Source: Deinococcus gobiensis I-0 (GTDB lineage: Bacteria > Deinococcota > Deinococci > Deinococcales > Deinococcaceae). Taken from it: a stretch of 64,000 nucleotides of DNA. The notes beneath the pieces were generated by a model. That model made no database searches, had not been told where the DNA came from, and saw nothing but the letters and a program-made list of their open reading frames with translations. Location of the stretch: NCBI RefSeq assembly GCF_000252445.1, contig NC_017805.1, positions 62,001 through 126,000 of the forward strand, given 5' to 3'. This document shows positions 47,092 through 55,040 of the stretch, in pieces. Made by a program: the position numbers and the translations under genes. The stretch's first letter is position 1. Each line of letters opens with the position of its first letter.

Positions 47092-48494
47092 CCCCGGACT
47101 CCCGCCCCCCCATGCGCGGCCTGCTGGGCTGGCTCGAAGACCGCACCGGCCTGGTCAGTGCCGCGCAGAAGGTCGCCGCCCACCGTGTGCCCCGGCGCAG
47201 CGGCTGGGCCTTCGTGTTCGGCAGCGCGACGCTGTTCGCCTTCGTGTTGCAGGTCGTCACCGGCATCACGCTGGCGATGTTCTTCGAGCCGTCCTCGGCC
47301 ACGGCCTACGCCAGCCTGCAACACCTCTCGCGGCCCGGGTCCTTTGGGGCCATCGTGCGCGGCCTGCACTACTTCGGGGCGTCCTTGATGGTCGTGATGG
47401 TCGGCATCCACATGATCCGGGTGTACCTCATGGCGTCGTACAAATACCCGCGCGAGGTGCAGTGGCTCAGCGGCGTGGTGCTGCTGCTGCTCACCCTGGC
47501 GATGGCCTTTACCGGCCAGACGCTGCGCTGGGACCAGAACGCGGTCTGGAGCGTGGTCGTCGGGGCCGAGCAGGCCTCGCGCGCCCCGGTGGTGGGCCCC
47601 ATCCTGGCCCGCTTCCTGATGGCGGGCGACACCTTGAACGCCGCCACCCTGTCGCGCCTGTACAGCCTGCACACCTACTGGTTCCCGGCGCTGATGTTCG
47701 CCCTGATCGGCCTGCATGTGGCGCTGGTGCTGCGCAACGGCATCAGCGAGCCGCCCACGCCGGGCCGCCGCGTGGACCCGAAAACGTACAAGCGGGAGTA
47801 CCAGGCCCTCGTGAAGCGCGACGGCGTGCCCTTCTGGCCGGACGCGGCGTGGCGCGACGCCGTATTCGGGGCCGTGCTGATCCTGGCCGTGACCGCGCTC
47901 GCCTGGCGGCTGGGCGCGCCGCCGCTGGGGGCGGCCCCCGACCCCAGCATCGTGCAGGCCGACCCCAAGCCCGACTGGTATCTCATCTGGTATTTCGCGG
48001 CGCTGGCGCTGTGGCCCTACGGCGTCACCAACCTGATGATCATTCTCGCGCCGCTGCTGGCCTTCGGGGCCCTGTTCCTGCTCCCGCTGGTCAGCAACCG
48101 GGGGGAGAGGTCGCCCAGCCGCCGCCCCTGGGCCGTCGCCACCGTGCTCGTCACCGTCGGGATGGTCACGGCGCTGACGGTCGTGGGCCAGCGCGAGCCG
48201 TGGTTGCCGCACTTCGGAGCGGCCCCGCTGAGTGCCCGGACGGTCGGAAGCCGTGACCCGGACGTGGTGCGCGGCGCGGCCCTGTTCCACGACCAGTCGT
48301 GCATCCTGTGTCACCGCATCGGAGGGCAGGGCGGTGTCCGGGGCCCCGACCTCAGCGCGGTGGGGGCGCGCCTGACCGGCGACCAGCTGACCTGGCGCAT
48401 CCAGAACGGCGCGGCGAGCATGCCTTCCTACGCCGGGGTGCTGACCGACCAGCAACTGCGCGACCTCGTCGCCTTCCTCGAGACGCGGCAGTAA
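47088..48494 (+). CDS. Cytochrome b with fused C-terminal cytochrome c
   Basis: A 468-residue protein that fuses cytochrome b to a monoheme cytochrome c. The b domain shows two heme-ligand helices (GLHYFGASLMVVMVGIHMIRVY and LYSLHTYWFPALMFALIGLHVALV), and the Qo-site PDWY (in KPDWYLIWYF), a form of PEWY. Eight helices are predicted. Residues about 385-468 form a cytochrome c with CILCH and axial Met in AASMPSYAGV. With the Rieske protein this makes a compact bc complex with its own cytochrome c, placed directly after the caa3 genes. Confidence 0.92.
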   Translation: MTPDSRPPMRGLLGWLEDRTGLVSAAQKVAAHRVPRRSGWAFVFGSATLFAFVLQVVTGITLAMFFEPSSATAYASLQHLSRPGSFGAIVRGLHYFGASLMVVMVGIHMIRVYLMASYKYPREVQWLSGVVLLLLTLAMAFTGQTLRWDQNAVWSVVVGAEQASRAPVVGPILARFLMAGDTLNAATLSRLYSLHTYWFPALMFALIGLHVALVLRNGISEPPTPGRRVDPKTYKREYQALVKRDGVPFWPDAAWRDAVFGAVLILAVTALAWRLGAPPLGAAPDPSIVQADPKPDWYLIWYFAALALWPYGVTNLMIILAPLLAFGALFLLPLVSNRGERSPSRRPWAVATVLVTVGMVTALTVVGQREPWLPHFGAAPLSARTVGSRDPDVVRGAALFHDQSCILCHRIGGQGGVRGPDLSAVGARLTGDQLTWRIQNGAASMPSYAGVLTDQQLRDLVAFLETRQ

Positions 48495-48517
48495 AGGCCG
48501 CGCGGCCCCCTGGGCGC

Positions 48518-48565
48518 CCGGTTCCGGACAGGTCCCCTCCAGGGCAGGGGCGCTTCTGGAACCGG
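48518..48565. repeat. Inverted repeat between convergent genes
   Basis: CCGGTTCCGGA (48518-48528) and TCTGGAACCGG (48555-48565) match at 10 of 11 positions across a 26-nt loop. It lies between the respiratory operon and the convergent gene at 48604 and may be a bidirectional terminator. Confidence 0.45.
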
Positions 48566-48603
48566 ACGGCTCCGGAGTAGCGCCCCGACGCCTTACGGTC
48601 CCT

Positions 48604-49080
48604 TCAGTGGGCCGGACTGGTCTTGTCGCGCGTGAGCGGACCCGCCGGTGAGACGTCACTCGGGTCTTCCCAGGCCTGGGTCGAGAGGGAAGGCGCGCCC
48701 CTCAACTCCTCCGTGAGACTGAGGACACGCGTCGCCGCGGGCAACAGAAAACGCCACTGGGCCTCGTTCAGGTGCCGGAGGTTGAGTTTCTCCACCGCCT
48801 TCTGGAAGTCCACGACCATCAGGTACTCGATGTGTTTGCGCTCCAGGGGGACGATCCTGACCCCCTTCGATTCACGGAGCGGCAGCCCGCTGTCCAGAAA
48901 ATACTCGTGCCCGGTCGTCACGGCCAGGACGTTGCCCGACAGGGCCGTGACCTCACAGACACGCCAGGGCCGGCCCAGCCGCATGACGCACATCCGGCTG
49001 CCCGGACGGATGTCCGTCTCTTCTTCGAAGGTCGTCAGCAGGTGAAGGAGATTCACCTTCTCGCGAGGTCCAGCAGTCAT
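48604..49080 (-). CDS. Hypothetical protein
   Basis: I do not recognise this 158-residue soluble protein. It has a beta-rich N-terminal half (RPGSRMCVMRLGRPWRVCEVTALSGNVLAVTTGHEYF) and a helical C-terminal half. It has no signal peptide. The ATG is separated by AGGGGG from an upstream TACAGT box, so translation may start leaderlessly or from this purine tract. It is convergent with the respiratory operon and not obviously linked to its neighbours. Confidence 0.55.
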   Translation of the reverse strand: MTAGPREKVNLLHLLTTFEEETDIRPGSRMCVMRLGRPWRVCEVTALSGNVLAVTTGHEYFLDSGLPLRESKGVRIVPLERKHIEYLMVVDFQKAVEKLNLRHLNEAQWRFLLPAATRVLSLTEELRGAPSLSTQAWEDPSDVSPAGPLTRDKTSPAH

Positions 49081-49086
49081 CCCCCT

Positions 49087-49092
49087 ACTGTA
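49087..49092 (-). promoter_or_regulatory. Candidate -10 box
   Basis: On the minus strand TACAGT lies exactly six nt upstream of the ATG at 49080. The spacer AGGGGG could alternatively serve as a ribosome site. Confidence 0.45.
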
Positions 49093-49135
49093 GTTGACCT
49101 GAGGATCAGTAACCCCTGTTGTTGCGCCGCAAAGC

Positions 49136-49765
49136 TTACCAGCTGACCCCTATGCTGACGCCGCCCGAAAGCTTGCTCGTGTCCGTGTCGACGCCCATAT
49201 TCACGCTGGCACTCCACCGCGGGTCTACGGCGGTCTGGGGAATCCCGCTGACGCCGTAGCTCAGCGACGCCAGTTTCCCGGAAGGACTGTAGGTGAAATA
49301 GACGCTCTGGTTCACGGTCTTCGGCGGGAGGATTTCGTAGGGCACGCGCGCGATCACGGCCCCCTGGCTGTTGACGACCCTGAACGTGCCCGCGTGGGGG
49401 GCCAGGGCCAGGGCGCTGACACTCTGGAGCTGGTTGGCCTGCAGGCGCAGCGGTGTCTGGGCGTCCCGGACGGCCAGGCGGGCGTCCTCCGCCTGCACGG
49501 TGACCTCCGCATTGATGTCCGTCAGCAGGGTGAAGGTCAGGGTCCCCGTCGAGTAGCCGGGCTGGAGCTGGAGCACCAGTCTGGACGGCTGGACCCGGAC
49601 ACTCTGCGCCGCGCCGAAGACGAGGGGGGCGGTCGGAACCGCGACCAGGCCAGGCGGAGGCGTGGGAGTCGCGGAGACGTTCACGGGCAGAAGGGTCAGC
49701 GGGACAGGCTCTGCAGCGGCGACAGAGGCGCAGAGCACGGACAGGGCAGTCAGGAGGATGCGCAT
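49136..49765 (-). CDS. Secreted protein of unknown function
   Basis: A 209-residue exported, beta-rich protein with signal peptide MRILLTALSVLCASVAAAE. A Pro-rich linker precedes a domain with FTLLTDINAEVTVQAEDARLAV and a C-terminal segment ending VNMGVDTDTSKLSGGVSIGVSW, which resembles the last strand of an outer-membrane or surface beta structure. The ATG is preferred over an upstream TTG (49774) because it gives a clean signal peptide. A strong terminator ends eight nt before it, so expression must come by readthrough or a cryptic promoter. It follows another secreted protein gene. Confidence 0.6.
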   Translation of the reverse strand: MRILLTALSVLCASVAAAEPVPLTLLPVNVSATPTPPPGLVAVPTAPLVFGAAQSVRVQPSRLVLQLQPGYSTGTLTFTLLTDINAEVTVQAEDARLAVRDAQTPLRLQANQLQSVSALALAPHAGTFRVVNSQGAVIARVPYEILPPKTVNQSVYFTYSPSGKLASLSYGVSGIPQTAVDPRWSASVNMGVDTDTSKLSGGVSIGVSW

Positions 49766-49772
49766 AGGTAGC

Positions 49773-49803
49773 AAAAAGAGCGGCGCCGGGAAAGGCGCCG
49801 CTC
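49773..49803 (-). terminator. Strong intercistronic Rho-independent terminator
   Basis: On the minus strand GAGCGGCGCC, loop TTTCCC, GGCGCCGCTC and then TTTTT: a perfect 10-bp stem with a T-run. It follows the stop at 49814 and ends immediately before the next gene's ATG at 49765. Confidence 0.85.
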
Positions 49804-49813
49804 TCGGTCTCCC

Positions 49814-50278
49814 TTACTTGAGGATGAGATCCACGGGCGTGACCGCCGTATCTGCCGCAGACATCGGGAACGTGAAGTTCGCCGGGCCGGTCAGGCCGGC
49901 ATACTTCTCGGCATCATCATCGAAAGCAATGATGTACACGAGATTCACCGTTGCGCCAGCATTGGCGGGAACTGGGGTCGGCGCCGTCACGGTCACGTTG
50001 GCAGGCGCGCCGACTATCCCCGCCGTGATGGTGACTTTGCGGTCCGTGGTGTTGGTCACGGGAATCGTGATCTTGAAGGTGGCGCCGGGCCGGACCTGCG
50101 CACTGGGGATCTCCAGACTGGCCGCAGGCAGGGTGAACGACACGTTGCTGGCGTAGGTGCCGCTGGCGGTCACGCTGGCGGTGGCCGAGCCGTAGCCGGT
50201 GCTGGTGCTGGTGATGGCCGTGGCGGCGGTCGACAGGGCAAAGGTCAGCAGCAGGGCAATGTTCTTGATGTTACGCAT
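49814..50278 (-). CDS. Secreted beta-rich protein of unknown function
   Basis: A 154-residue exported protein with signal peptide ending STAATA. The mature part is Thr/Ala/Val-rich with alternating polar and hydrophobic residues (SATASVTASGTYASNVSFTL; GATFKITIPVTNTTDRKVTI), as in surface-fibre or DUF-type immunoglobulin-like folds. It has an excellent ribosome site (AGAGGAGATCC). The 5' region contains a large inverted-repeat element (50292-50460). Linked with another secreted protein gene; both may contribute to the cell surface, but no function can be assigned. Confidence 0.65.
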   Translation of the reverse strand: MRNIKNIALLLTFALSTAATAITSTSTGYGSATASVTASGTYASNVSFTLPAASLEIPSAQVRPGATFKITIPVTNTTDRKVTITAGIVGAPANVTVTAPTPVPANAGATVNLVYIIAFDDDAEKYAGLTGPANFTFPMSAADTAVTPVDLILK

Positions 50279-50291
50279 GGATCTCCTCTAG

Positions 50292-50460
50292 GGACACGCT
50301 GGGCATGTCGGAGAATGCCCCCTCCGAAAAAGGTGGCTGGATGAAAAGCCGGTCGCACCACTGGCTCCCCTGTCCGAGGTGCCCGATTTACAGGACAGGT
50401 TCTTCGCTTCTCTTCGTCTAGAGGGACTCTGAACGAAGCGAGGGCATTCTCAGCGTGTCC
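50292..50460. repeat. 170-bp inverted-repeat element with internal hairpins (structured leader or small mobile repeat)
   Basis: The outer arms pair 50292-50300 and 50311-50320 with 50442-50460, 19 perfect base pairs interrupted by one 10-nt bulge. Inside are three further stems: 50369-50375 with 50393-50399 (7 bp perfect), 50404-50410 with 50435-50441 (7 bp perfect, stacking directly on the outer arm) and 50335-50338 with 50347-50350. It ends 14 bp upstream of a start codon read on the minus strand. It could be a cis-acting RNA or a Deinococcus-type short repeat element. Confidence 0.6.
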
Positions 50461-50802
50461 GCCACACAGATCTCTTACCTTTCGTCGGACGCGGAGGCGT
50501 TAATGCCCTTCATATTTCGTCGAGCCTGCGGTTTCCCGGCAGAGGGTGGGGGAGCGGAAAAGACGCCGGAACACCTGACGCCGGCTCCAGGAGCGGGCGG
50601 GTCGGCCAAATGTTCGTAGAGAGCGCTCACCCCGGCCGACAGGTCCGGCGCTCCGCACCGCTTCACGGCCCAAGGCCTCAGATGGGCTTCCCCAAACCCA
50701 GGAGATGACCTAATCGGGCCCGGAGTCGAACCCGCCGTAGGGACGCTCTTCTTTCCGGTGGCCTGTACCTGCCCCCGCTGTGCCGGCCCAGGGCCGTCCT
50801 CG
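50461..50802. other. Gene-free stretch
   Basis: Nothing convincing is seen here. A 112-codon minus-strand frame is open but has no ribosome site, low-complexity composition and no recognisable motif. The promoter for the secreted-protein genes is presumably in this stretch next to 50461. Confidence 0.5.
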
Positions 50803-52131
50803 TCAACCTGCATCTTCTCCGCCCGGACGGATCCGTCCGGTCCGGGTCCCCTTGATGGCGTACATCGCCTGATCTGCGCGCCGCAGGACCTCCTCCGCCT
50901 CCCGGTCTTCCGGCCCGACGTGACTGAGGCCGATGCTCACGCCGATGTGCGCCGTATGGCCCAGCACCTCGTACGGCCTGCCGATGACCTGCTCCAGGCG
51001 GGCCGCCACGCCCAGCGCCGCGTCTGGCCGCTGGGTCGTCAGCAGGACGGCGAACTCGTCGCCGCCCAGTCGCCCTATCCCGTCCACCGGGCGCAGCGTC
51101 TCCCGCAACCGCTCCGCCACGGCCTGGAGCAGCGCGTCGCCTGTCGCATGGCCCCAGGTGTCGTTGACGTGTTTGAAGCCGTCCAGGTCCAGAAACAGCA
51201 CCGCCACCGGCCCCGACACCGTCAGCGCCGCCGTGAGGCGGGCCAGCCACGCCGGGCGGTTCAGCAGCCCCGTCAGGGCGTCATGAGAGGCCGTGTATTC
51301 GAGGTGGGCGTTCATGCGGTGGAGGGTGGCCTCCTGTTCCCGCGTGACGGTCACGTCCCGGTCGACGCACAGCACCAGTTCCCGCTCCCCGATACGCAGC
51401 AGGCTCAGGTTCGATTCGATCTGAAGTGTGCGCCCATCCCGGTGGCGGTGCGCGATCGGCAGCCGAACCCCATGCGGCTGTGCGCGCAGCCAGCCGAGGT
51501 CTTCCGGCTTGCGCATGGACGTGGGTTCGCCCCGCAGCACGTCCATGGACTGTCCGATCAGCTCGCCCGGCGCGTACCCGTACAGGCGGGCATAGGCCGC
51601 GTTGCACTGGACGATGAGACAGGTCCGTCCCGGTCCGGACGGATCGAGCAGCACCACCCCGTCGGCCGAATGCTCGAACAGTGCCCGGAAGAGCGTCTCC
51701 TGCCCCTGCAGGGCCTGCCGGGCACGCCGTTCCTCCGTCACGTCGATGCCGGTAGCGACGACCAGTTCGACCTGTCCGTCCGGGTAGGTGCGGAAGGTCG
51801 TCGTCCAGCGGATAAAGCGCGGCTCACCCTGCCGGTTCATCCAGTAGTTCTCGTAGGAGCCCGGCTCGCCGTGGGGATTGAGGTGGGCGAAGGCCTCTTC
51901 GGCCCGGCGCGCCTCGGTCACGTCGAGGACCAGAGGCCACAGGAGCTGGCCCTGCACGTCGGCTTCCCGGTAGCCGGTGAGGCGTTCACAGGCCCGGTTG
52001 AAGCGCAGAATGCGTCCGGTCACGTCGAGGACGATCATGAGTGCGGCGGTCACGTCGAAGGCAAGGGCGGTGACCTCCGGCTGGGGCGCTGGCGCGGCGG
52101 GGGAGACCGGCTCGTGGCGCGGAACTGGCAT
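50803..52131 (-). CDS. PAS-PAS-GGDEF diguanylate cyclase
   Basis: A 442-residue soluble protein. Two PAS domains (about 20-135 with ALMIVLDVTGRILRFNRACERLTGY, and about 140-260 with FEHSADGVVLLDPS) are followed by a GGDEF domain with intact active-site GGDEF (residues 356-360) and FLDLDGFKHVNDTWGHATGDALL. It should synthesise cyclic di-GMP. The inhibitory RxxD site is not evident just upstream of GGDEF (RPVDGIGRLGGDEF does not place it at the usual spacing). The ATG at 52131 has a TACCCT box five nt upstream, suggesting a leaderless transcript; an upstream TTG would add 12 residues. Confidence 0.88.
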   Translation of the reverse strand: MPVPRHEPVSPAAPAPQPEVTALAFDVTAALMIVLDVTGRILRFNRACERLTGYREADVQGQLLWPLVLDVTEARRAEEAFAHLNPHGEPGSYENYWMNRQGEPRFIRWTTTFRTYPDGQVELVVATGIDVTEERRARQALQGQETLFRALFEHSADGVVLLDPSGPGRTCLIVQCNAAYARLYGYAPGELIGQSMDVLRGEPTSMRKPEDLGWLRAQPHGVRLPIAHRHRDGRTLQIESNLSLLRIGERELVLCVDRDVTVTREQEATLHRMNAHLEYTASHDALTGLLNRPAWLARLTAALTVSGPVAVLFLDLDGFKHVNDTWGHATGDALLQAVAERLRETLRPVDGIGRLGGDEFAVLLTTQRPDAALGVAARLEQVIGRPYEVLGHTAHIGVSIGLSHVGPEDREAEEVLRRADQAMYAIKGTRTGRIRPGGEDAG

Positions 52132-52136
52132 ACCGC

Positions 52137-52142
52137 AGGGTA
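52137..52142 (-). promoter_or_regulatory. Candidate -10 box of the GGDEF gene
   Basis: On the minus strand TACCCT ends five nt before the ATG at 52131 with no Shine-Dalgarno in between. It is identical to the box upstream of the ABC exporter at 9298. Confidence 0.45.
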
Positions 52143-52272
52143 CAGGGTGAGGGGCCCTGCACCGCAATTGAAACGGAACTCTTAACGCCTGGCCTCTGCC
52201 TGAGCAGCGCCGATCGGGAAGGTCGAGCCCTATGTTGTCCGCCCGGCAGGGTTCACCAGGGTTCTGGGAAAC

Positions 52273-52881
52273 TCACGGATGCGACATGCCCGGCATGTTC
52301 TCCGGCGCCCCGGTCGGCAGGCCCGGCACCGCCACGCCGCGCTGGAGCAGCAGGTGGTCGAGCACCCCGAGTTCGGCGCGCTGGGCCACCACCACGCGGC
52401 TGGCGAAGGCCCGGGTTTCGGGTCGGCGCAGGTGCTCAAGGGCGGCCTGCGCCATCGCCACGCCCCCCGCATGATGACGGCGCATCAGCCGCAGGAACTG
52501 CGTTTCTGCGGCCCGTACCGGCAGGGTCTCCAGGCTCGCCTCCTGGGCGGGCGTCGCCAGACCCATCGCGGCGCGGTCCATGCCGGCCATCGGCGGCCGC
52601 GCGCCGGCCTGAGGGCGATCCCAGGCCATCAGCCAGCCGCTCATCTGGCCGACCTGCGCCTGCTGCGTGAGCATGATGTCCTGCGCGAGGCGCCTGACCT
52701 CCGGATCGGCCGCCCGCCTGAACAGCGTGACACTCATGCCCACGGCCTGAAGGTGGTGCGCGCTCATGTCCCGGGCGAAGGTCACCTCTGCACTGGATTC
52801 TGCCGGTGGCCGGGGCCAGGCCAGCACCAGGGCGGCCGCCGCCGCCAGCAGGATCAGGCTCCAGGCCAGGACGCGGGTCAT
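52273..52881 (-). CDS. DUF305 family membrane-anchored protein
   Basis: A 202-residue protein with one N-terminal membrane helix ([19 protein letters not shown]) and a helical-bundle domain. The DUF305 ferritin-like signatures are [20 protein letters not shown] and [17 protein letters not shown], whose His/Met pairs may bind metal. Family members are often linked to copper or stress. The ATG at 52881 overlaps the DUF3105 stop as ATGA, so the two proteins are made together, an association seen in many genomes. Confidence 0.88.
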   Translation of the reverse strand: MTRVLAWSLILLAAAAALVLAWPRPPAESSAEVTFARDMSAHHLQAVGMSVTLFRRAADPEVRRLAQDIMLTQQAQVGQMSGWLMAWDRPQAGARPPMAGMDRAAMGLATPAQEASLETLPVRAAETQFLRLMRRHHAGGVAMAQAALEHLRRPETRAFASRVVVAQRAELGVLDHLLLQRGVAVPGLPTGAPENMPGMSHP

Positions 52882-53375
52882 GCGGTTTCGCCGTAGCCCC
52901 CACTGCACGGCGCGCCGATCTCGGGCGCTTCTCCGCCCTGCTCGTACTTCTGGATGAAGGCCGGGATGCGGGGGTCGCTGGCCGAGGTCAGCGTCAGCTG
53001 CTTGTTCCAGGCGCTCAGGACGATGGGAGACGGCTGCGCCTCGTAGGGGGAGAGCAGGGTGTACGGGCGGCCCTGCACCGCCTCCCGGAGTTTAGCCACC
53101 TCTCCGGTGTCCAGTCCGGGTTGGTAGGTGATCCACACTGCGCCGTGCTCCAGGCTGTGGACGGCATGTTCGTCGTAGAGGGGCCGGTCGTACACCCCGC
53201 AGTTCTGCCAGACCGGGTGGTGTGGCCCGCCGACGGGGGGACGCTGCGCGTAGGTCAACCGCCCGGTCCGGTGGTCGCCCCCGCTGTACTTGAAGGACTG
53301 TACGCCCTCGATCTCCGAATTGCCCTGCGCGCAGGCAGTCAGGAGCAGGAGCGCAGGAAGAAGGATTCTGTTCAT
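52878..53375 (-). CDS. DUF3105 lipoprotein
   Basis: A 165-residue lipoprotein: the signal sequence ends in the lipobox LLTAC. The DUF3105 core is [40 protein letters not shown], rich in His that could bind metal. Function is unknown. It is first gene of a two-gene operon with the DUF305 protein. TAGCAT eight nt before the ATG might be its -10 box. Confidence 0.87.
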   Translation of the reverse strand: MNRILLPALLLLTACAQGNSEIEGVQSFKYSGGDHRTGRLTYAQRPPVGGPHHPVWQNCGVYDRPLYDEHAVHSLEHGAVWITYQPGLDTGEVAKLREAVQGRPYTLLSPYEAQPSPIVLSAWNKQLTLTSASDPRIPAFIQKYEQGGEAPEIGAPCSGGYGETA

Positions 53376-53432
53376 GCGTTCCGATGCTATCTGCCCGGAG
53401 GGGTGCGCCGTTGCCTCTCTCGAAATGTAGCG

Positions 53433-53443
53433 CTATATTTTGG
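53433..53443 (+). promoter_or_regulatory. AT-rich promoter region of the glycosidase gene
   Basis: The stretch AATGTAGCGCTATATTTTGG at about 53424-53443 contains the palindrome TAGCGCTA and a -10-like TATATT. It is the only AT-rich patch in the 214-bp gap before the gene starting at 53590. Confidence 0.35.
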
Positions 53444-53589
53444 GTACGAGACACAACTCGTCGGGGCGAGATCCCGGTTTCCCCTGCCCGGTCCGAGAGG
53501 GGGGGCAGACATGCAGGCCAGACCGTCAGCCCCAGGCCCGCCACAGCCCGCCGCCCAGCCGTTCTGATTCCCCTCCTGTGAGGTCCGTC

Positions 53590-54909
53590 ATGACACGCCT
53601 GTCCATCCTGCGTCTTTTTCCCATCGCCCTGCTGCTGGGTGCCTGTGGGTCGTCGCCTGCGCGCCTCCCGGAGACGGCCGCCGCGCCTTCCCTCACCGCC
53701 CAGGCGACGGCCAAGAGCGCCAAGCGCGGCCTGGCCTATGATCTGGCCACCGCCCCCGACCTCGCCGCCCTCGCCCCGGGCGTGAGCTGGTGGTACAACT
53801 GGAGCCCGGCCCCGAACGGGGGCGCGCCCCAGAACGCCGCTTCGACCTATGGGATGGATTTCGTGCCGATGGTCTGGAACGGGAATTTCGATACCGCGTC
53901 GGTCACCGGCCGCCTGAAGGCGAACCCGGCGGTCAAGTATCTGCTGGTCATGAACGAGCCGAACCTCACCGATCAGGCCAACCTCACGCCCACGCAGGCC
54001 GCCGATGTCTGGCCCCGGTACGAACAGGTGGCGCGCGATACCGGTGTCAAGCTGGTGGGACCGCAGATCACCTGGGGCACCATGAGCGGCTACAACGACC
54101 CGGTCGCCTGGCTCGACGCCTTCTACTCGGCCTACCGGGGCAAGAACGGGGGCCGCGACCCCCAGATCGACTATCTGGGTTTTCACTGGTACGACTACGG
54201 TCTGGCCGGGCAGCTCGACCGCCTGACGAAGTACGGCAAGCCCTTCTGGGTCACCGAGTTCGCCAACTGGCACAGCGGTGACGGCAGTGCCCAGATCGAC
54301 AGCGTCGCCAAGCAGAAGGCCCAGATGGCCGACATGGTGGCCACGCTGGAGGCCCGCAGCGACGTGTTCCGCTACGCGTGGTTCACGGGCCGCTGGCAGA
54401 GTGACACGCATTTCACCAGCCTGCTGGGGGCCGACGGGCAGCTGACCGAGCTGGGCCAGTATTACCTCTCGCTGCCGGGAGCGGCAGGCTCTGGTGGGGG
54501 CGCGGCGACGTGTGGGACCGCCAATCTGGCTCAGGGCCGGGCAGCCACGGCGTCCTCGGCCGAGAGCGGCGGCATGGCGGCGGGCGCGGCTTTCGACGGC
54601 AATACGGGGACCCGCTGGTCGAGCGCGTTCGCCGACCCGCAGTGGATTCAGGTGGACCTGGGCAGCGTGCGCTCCCTGTGCCGGGTCTCGCTCCAGTGGG
54701 AGGCGGCCTACGGCAAGGCCTTCCAGATTCAGGTGTCGAACGACGGCGCGGCCTGGACCACCCTGTACTCCACGACCAGCGGCGCGGGGGGCACCCAGAG
54801 CCTGAATGTCAGCGGCAGTGGGCGCTACGTGCGGCTGTACGGCACGGCGCGCGCGACCGGCTACGGCTACTCGCTCTACGAGTTCGGGGTGTTCGGCGCG
54901 GGCGGGTAA
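53590..54909 (+). CDS. Secreted GH128-like glycosidase with discoidin (CBM32/F5-8 type C) domain
   Basis: A 439-residue lipoprotein (signal ends LLLGAC). Residues about 45-300 form a GH128 (Asl1-like) barrel: GVSWWYNWSP, GMDFVPMVWNG, the acid/base Glu in VMNEPNLT (E123), LGFHWYDYG and the nucleophile Glu in VTEFANW (E223). A glycine linker then leads to an F5/8 type C carbohydrate-binding domain (ASSAESGGMAAGAAFDGNTGTRW, DPQWIQVDLGS). GH128 enzymes cleave beta-1,3-glucans. The ATG is preceded by GAGG; the frame extends further upstream without a signal peptide. Confidence 0.88.
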   Translation: MTRLSILRLFPIALLLGACGSSPARLPETAAAPSLTAQATAKSAKRGLAYDLATAPDLAALAPGVSWWYNWSPAPNGGAPQNAASTYGMDFVPMVWNGNFDTASVTGRLKANPAVKYLLVMNEPNLTDQANLTPTQAADVWPRYEQVARDTGVKLVGPQITWGTMSGYNDPVAWLDAFYSAYRGKNGGRDPQIDYLGFHWYDYGLAGQLDRLTKYGKPFWVTEFANWHSGDGSAQIDSVAKQKAQMADMVATLEARSDVFRYAWFTGRWQSDTHFTSLLGADGQLTELGQYYLSLPGAAGSGGGAATCGTANLAQGRAATASSAESGGMAAGAAFDGNTGTRWSSAFADPQWIQVDLGSVRSLCRVSLQWEAAYGKAFQIQVSNDGAAWTTLYSTTSGAGGTQSLNVSGSGRYVRLYGTARATGYGYSLYEFGVFGAGG

Positions 54910-54930
54910 GGGCCAGAGGAGGCGGGGGCA

Positions 54931-54968
54931 GGAACTCAGGGCGGGCGGAGGCGTCCGCCCTGGGTTCC
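54931..54968. terminator. Hairpin between convergent genes
   Basis: GGAACTCAGGGCGG and CCGCCCTGGGTTCC form a 14-bp stem (one G-T pair) with a 10-nt loop between the glycosidase and the convergent kinase gene. No T-run is present. Confidence 0.55.
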
Positions 54969-55040
54969 GCAAAGGGGCTTGCTCCGGCCCGAGCGCGGCC
55001 CGCTCCCCAGTCCTCCAGACCTGTCTCCCCGCTGCGCTTC

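Noticed and set aside
50475..50813. 112-codon minus-strand ORF upstream of the secreted-protein genes
   Set aside because: No ribosome site, low-complexity Pro/Gly/Ala content and no recognisable domain.
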